From: Mycobacterium sp. | GTDB lineage: Bacteria; Actinomycetota; Actinomycetes; Mycobacteriales; Mycobacteriaceae | Length of the DNA: 6,551 nucleotides | Direction: 5' to 3' | NCBI GenBank assembly: GCA_029256565.1 | Contig: JAQSXQ010000105.1 | Span: 1-6,551, forward strand | Shown: positions 5,365 through 6,551 of the stretch, piece after piece | How positions within the stretch are numbered: the first letter of the stretch is position 1 | How the letters are laid out: each line of letters opens with the position of its first letter | Position numbers and translations under genes: made by a program | The notes under the pieces: model-generated | Told to the model about the DNA's origin: nothing | What the model saw: only the letters and a program-made list of their open reading frames with translations | Database searches by the model: none

Positions 5365-5670
5365 GTGGCACTACTGGTCAAGCGTTGCCTCGGTGTGGGT
5401 TTGGCAGCCCTGTCGCTCGTGCCCGTCGGCGTCGTCGTCACACCCCACGCACTGGCCGACTGCGTGCAAGCCGGCAATTCGACGGTGTGTGGGCAGGGAA
5501 CCGTCCGCGGTGGGGGCCCGACGCCACCCTTGGCCGGCCCCGCGTACCCGTCCTACTGTGCCGATCCCTGGTATTGCGACGACGGATGGGATGTCGACGT
5601 GATCTGGGATCCCGGTCGTCCCGGTCGCCCAGGTGGTGGCGGTGGCGGTGGTGGCATTGGTCCACGTTGA
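5365..5670 (+). CDS. Small secreted Cys-containing protein with glycine-rich tail (101 aa, uncharacterised)
   Basis: The GTG start with AGGAGG 4 nt upstream gives a signal peptide: MALLVKR, a hydrophobic stretch, and HALA|DC with cleavage after about residue 31. The mature protein, about 70 residues, has four cysteines (C33, C42, C65, C71), probably two disulphides. CVQAGNSTVCGQG forms the first pair, and an aromatic/acidic region YPSYCADPWYCDDGWDVDVI holds the second. It ends with a disordered GRPGRPG repeat and eight consecutive glycines. The DC after the cleavage site does not fit a lipobox, so it is secreted rather than a lipoprotein. Short secreted proteins of this make-up are common and largely uncharacterised in mycobacteria. 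It precedes the haemophore gene by 44 bp and may be co-transcribed with it. No function can be assigned. Confidence 0.82.
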   Translation: MALLVKRCLGVGLAALSLVPVGVVVTPHALADCVQAGNSTVCGQGTVRGGGPTPPLAGPAYPSYCADPWYCDDGWDVDVIWDPGRPGRPGGGGGGGGIGPR

Positions 5671-5714
5671 GATCCCATGACATGGCGCTACTGAATCGAA
5701 GAGGAGTCCAGAAC

Positions 5715-6059
5715 ATGTTCATTCGGAACACGATTGCTGCCGGTGTCGTCGCCGGCGCAGTTCTCGTAGGCACCGCAGCTCCGGCCGTCGCGGATCCGCC
5801 CAACTGCACGGCTGCCGACTTAGCCGGCGTGATGTCCGGAGTGTCGGCCGGAACGTCGACCTATCTGTTCACCCACCCGGACGTCAACGCATTCTTCACC
5901 GGTCTCAAGGGGAAGCCACGGGACCAGATGCGCACCGAGATCGAGGCGTACTTCCAGGCGAACCCGCGGGTGAGTGACGAGCTACGGGGGGTCCGACAGG
6001 CTGCCGCCGACTTCCGCAATCGCTGCAACGTACCCATGCCCGAGATGCCGATGGGGTAG
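5715..6059 (+). CDS. MHB-family haemophore-related haem-binding protein (Rv0203-like)
   Basis: Exported 114-residue protein with GAGGAG at 5701-5706, 8 nt before the ATG. Signal peptide: MFIRNTI, hydrophobic core, then APAVA|DPP with cleavage after residue 26. The mature part matches the pattern I recall for Rv0203: a Cys near the N-terminus (C31), TYLFTHPDVN (49-58), EAYFQANPRVSDEL (77-90) and a C-terminal Cys (C104) before NVPM. Rv0203 is a secreted haemophore that carries haem to MmpL3/MmpL11 in M. tuberculosis, with Y59, H63 and H89 as haem-site residues. Y50 and H54 here correspond to the first two, but Y79 stands where the third histidine would be. C31 and C104 probably form a disulphide. 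An in-frame ATG at 5682 is possible but lacks a ribosome site. Role in haem binding or iron acquisition is inferred from the family. Confidence 0.88.
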   Translation: MFIRNTIAAGVVAGAVLVGTAAPAVADPPNCTAADLAGVMSGVSAGTSTYLFTHPDVNAFFTGLKGKPRDQMRTEIEAYFQANPRVSDELRGVRQAAADFRNRCNVPMPEMPMG

Positions 6060-6146
6060 TGGTTTCGCCTCGGAAGTGGTGGCGGCGGTTTAGTGTGATC
6101 TTGATCCGGTTTATTCGATGACGTGGGGATGGGCATGGAGACTTCG
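6060..6146 (+). promoter_or_regulatory. Short intergenic region before the GjpA-like gene
   Basis: An 87-bp gap. It contains GGAG at 6137-6140, 6 nt before the chosen ATG, and weak -10-like words (TAGTGT near 6092) without a matching -35. A 4-bp CGCC...GGCG inverted repeat is too weak to call a terminator. It probably separates transcription units, but I cannot place a promoter or terminator. Confidence 0.25.
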
Positions 6147-6551
6147 ATGAGGCCGTGGTTCACCACGGGTGTGGCGTTGGTCGGCGTCGGCGCCATTGCC
6201 TTGGCACCCATTTCGCCGGTGGCGCCGCAAGCGCTTTCGGTGCAAGCGCGGGCAGCGGCAGTGGCCGCCTCGACTCAAGTCGAACTCACTGCGTTCGAGG
6301 TGCCCTACATCTTGACGCTGCCGATCGTCCGGCAGCAGATTCGCAACTGGGCCGCGAATTGGGCTGTCTACCTTGCCGGGCTGGGCAAGGCCGGGGTTGG
6401 CGCCGTGGATTCGCTACTGGCGATCCCTGGCGTCACGGTCGAGGTCATCCAAGAAGTCCTGGCACTGAACTTCGTCGGGGCCTTCGACACCATCACGACC
6501 GCGATCAGGGATTCGGTCGTGGCCGTCGGGCAACCGCTGTTGGATTCGCTG
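6147..6551 (+). CDS. GjpA-like exported/envelope protein, N-terminal 135 residues; gene runs off the window
   Basis: The ATG at 6147 is preceded by GGAG with 6-nt spacing and gives MRPWFTTGVALVGVGAIALA, then PISPVAPQALSVQARAAA and VELTAF. This 'MRP-aromatic-x-TGVALVG..AIA..P.SPVAP' opening with a VxLTAF segment is one I recall from mycobacterial proteins annotated as outer membrane porin GjpA, after a Gordonia porin. Downstream, an Ala/Val-rich amphipathic region (IRNWAANWAVYLAGLGKAG; TVEVIQEVLALNFVGAFDTI) continues to the edge with no stop, so the C-terminus is missing. In-frame starts at 6129 and 6135 are alternatives. Whether such proteins really form porins in mycobacteria is not established here. 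The family call rests on recalled N-terminal pattern. Confidence 0.7.
   Translation, partial: MRPWFTTGVALVGVGAIALAPISPVAPQALSVQARAAAVAASTQVELTAFEVPYILTLPIVRQQIRNWAANWAVYLAGLGKAGVGAVDSLLAIPGVTVEVIQEVLALNFVGAFDTITTAIRDSVVAVGQPLLDSL

Noticed and set aside
5449..5463. Lipoprotein lipobox in the secreted 101-aa protein (ALADC)
   Set aside because: Position -1 to the Cys is Asp, which does not fit the lipobox pattern; normal cleavage after ALA fits better.
5682..5714. ATG at 5682 as haemophore start
   Set aside because: It has no ribosome site and lengthens the signal peptide n-region; the ATG at 5715 has GAGGAG 8 nt upstream.

Overview
The window looks like chromosomal DNA from a mycobacterium, probably of the Mycolicibacterium or other rapid-growing type. 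The evidence is the high GC content, a short KdpF ending in LLFPERF, an Rv0203-type haemophore and a porin-like exported protein of the kind annotated as GjpA in mycobacteria. The species assignment is inference; no RNA gene, insertion sequence, CRISPR array or integration site was seen.

Layout. Positions 1-1195 (minus strand) hold the start of a Kdp high-affinity potassium-uptake operon: a 26-residue membrane peptide (1115-1195), kdpF (1029-1118) and the N-terminal 342 residues of kdpA (1-1028, cut by the window edge). Start and stop codons overlap or abut, so the three are probably translationally coupled. Upstream (1196-1252) are a plausible leaderless promoter and an 11-bp-period direct repeat suited to an OmpR-type regulator such as KdpE.

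Positions 1314-5071 (minus strand) hold a tight four-gene operon, in order of transcription: a 186-residue soluble protein of unknown function behind a strong ribosome binding site; a 439-residue DyP-type haem peroxidase with an altered GxxDG motif; a 337-residue protein with a possible glutamine-amidotransferase-like (ThuA/DUF4350-like) fold; and an exported VanX-like D-Ala-D-Ala dipeptidase. Gaps between the first three genes are 0 and 3 bp. This mix of peroxidase, unknown proteins and peptidoglycan-type peptidase is the least explained part of the window and the best candidate for an undescribed system.

A 293-bp divergent intergenic region (5072-5364) separates that operon from plus-strand genes for exported or envelope proteins: a small four-Cys, glycine-tailed secreted protein (5365-5670), a haem-binding MHB-family haemophore (5715-6059), and the start of a GjpA-like protein (6147 to the window end). 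The peroxidase operon and a haemophore gene thus diverge from one intergenic region that has a palindromic operator-like cluster almost exactly midway. Shared haem, iron or redox control is an attractive but untested inference.
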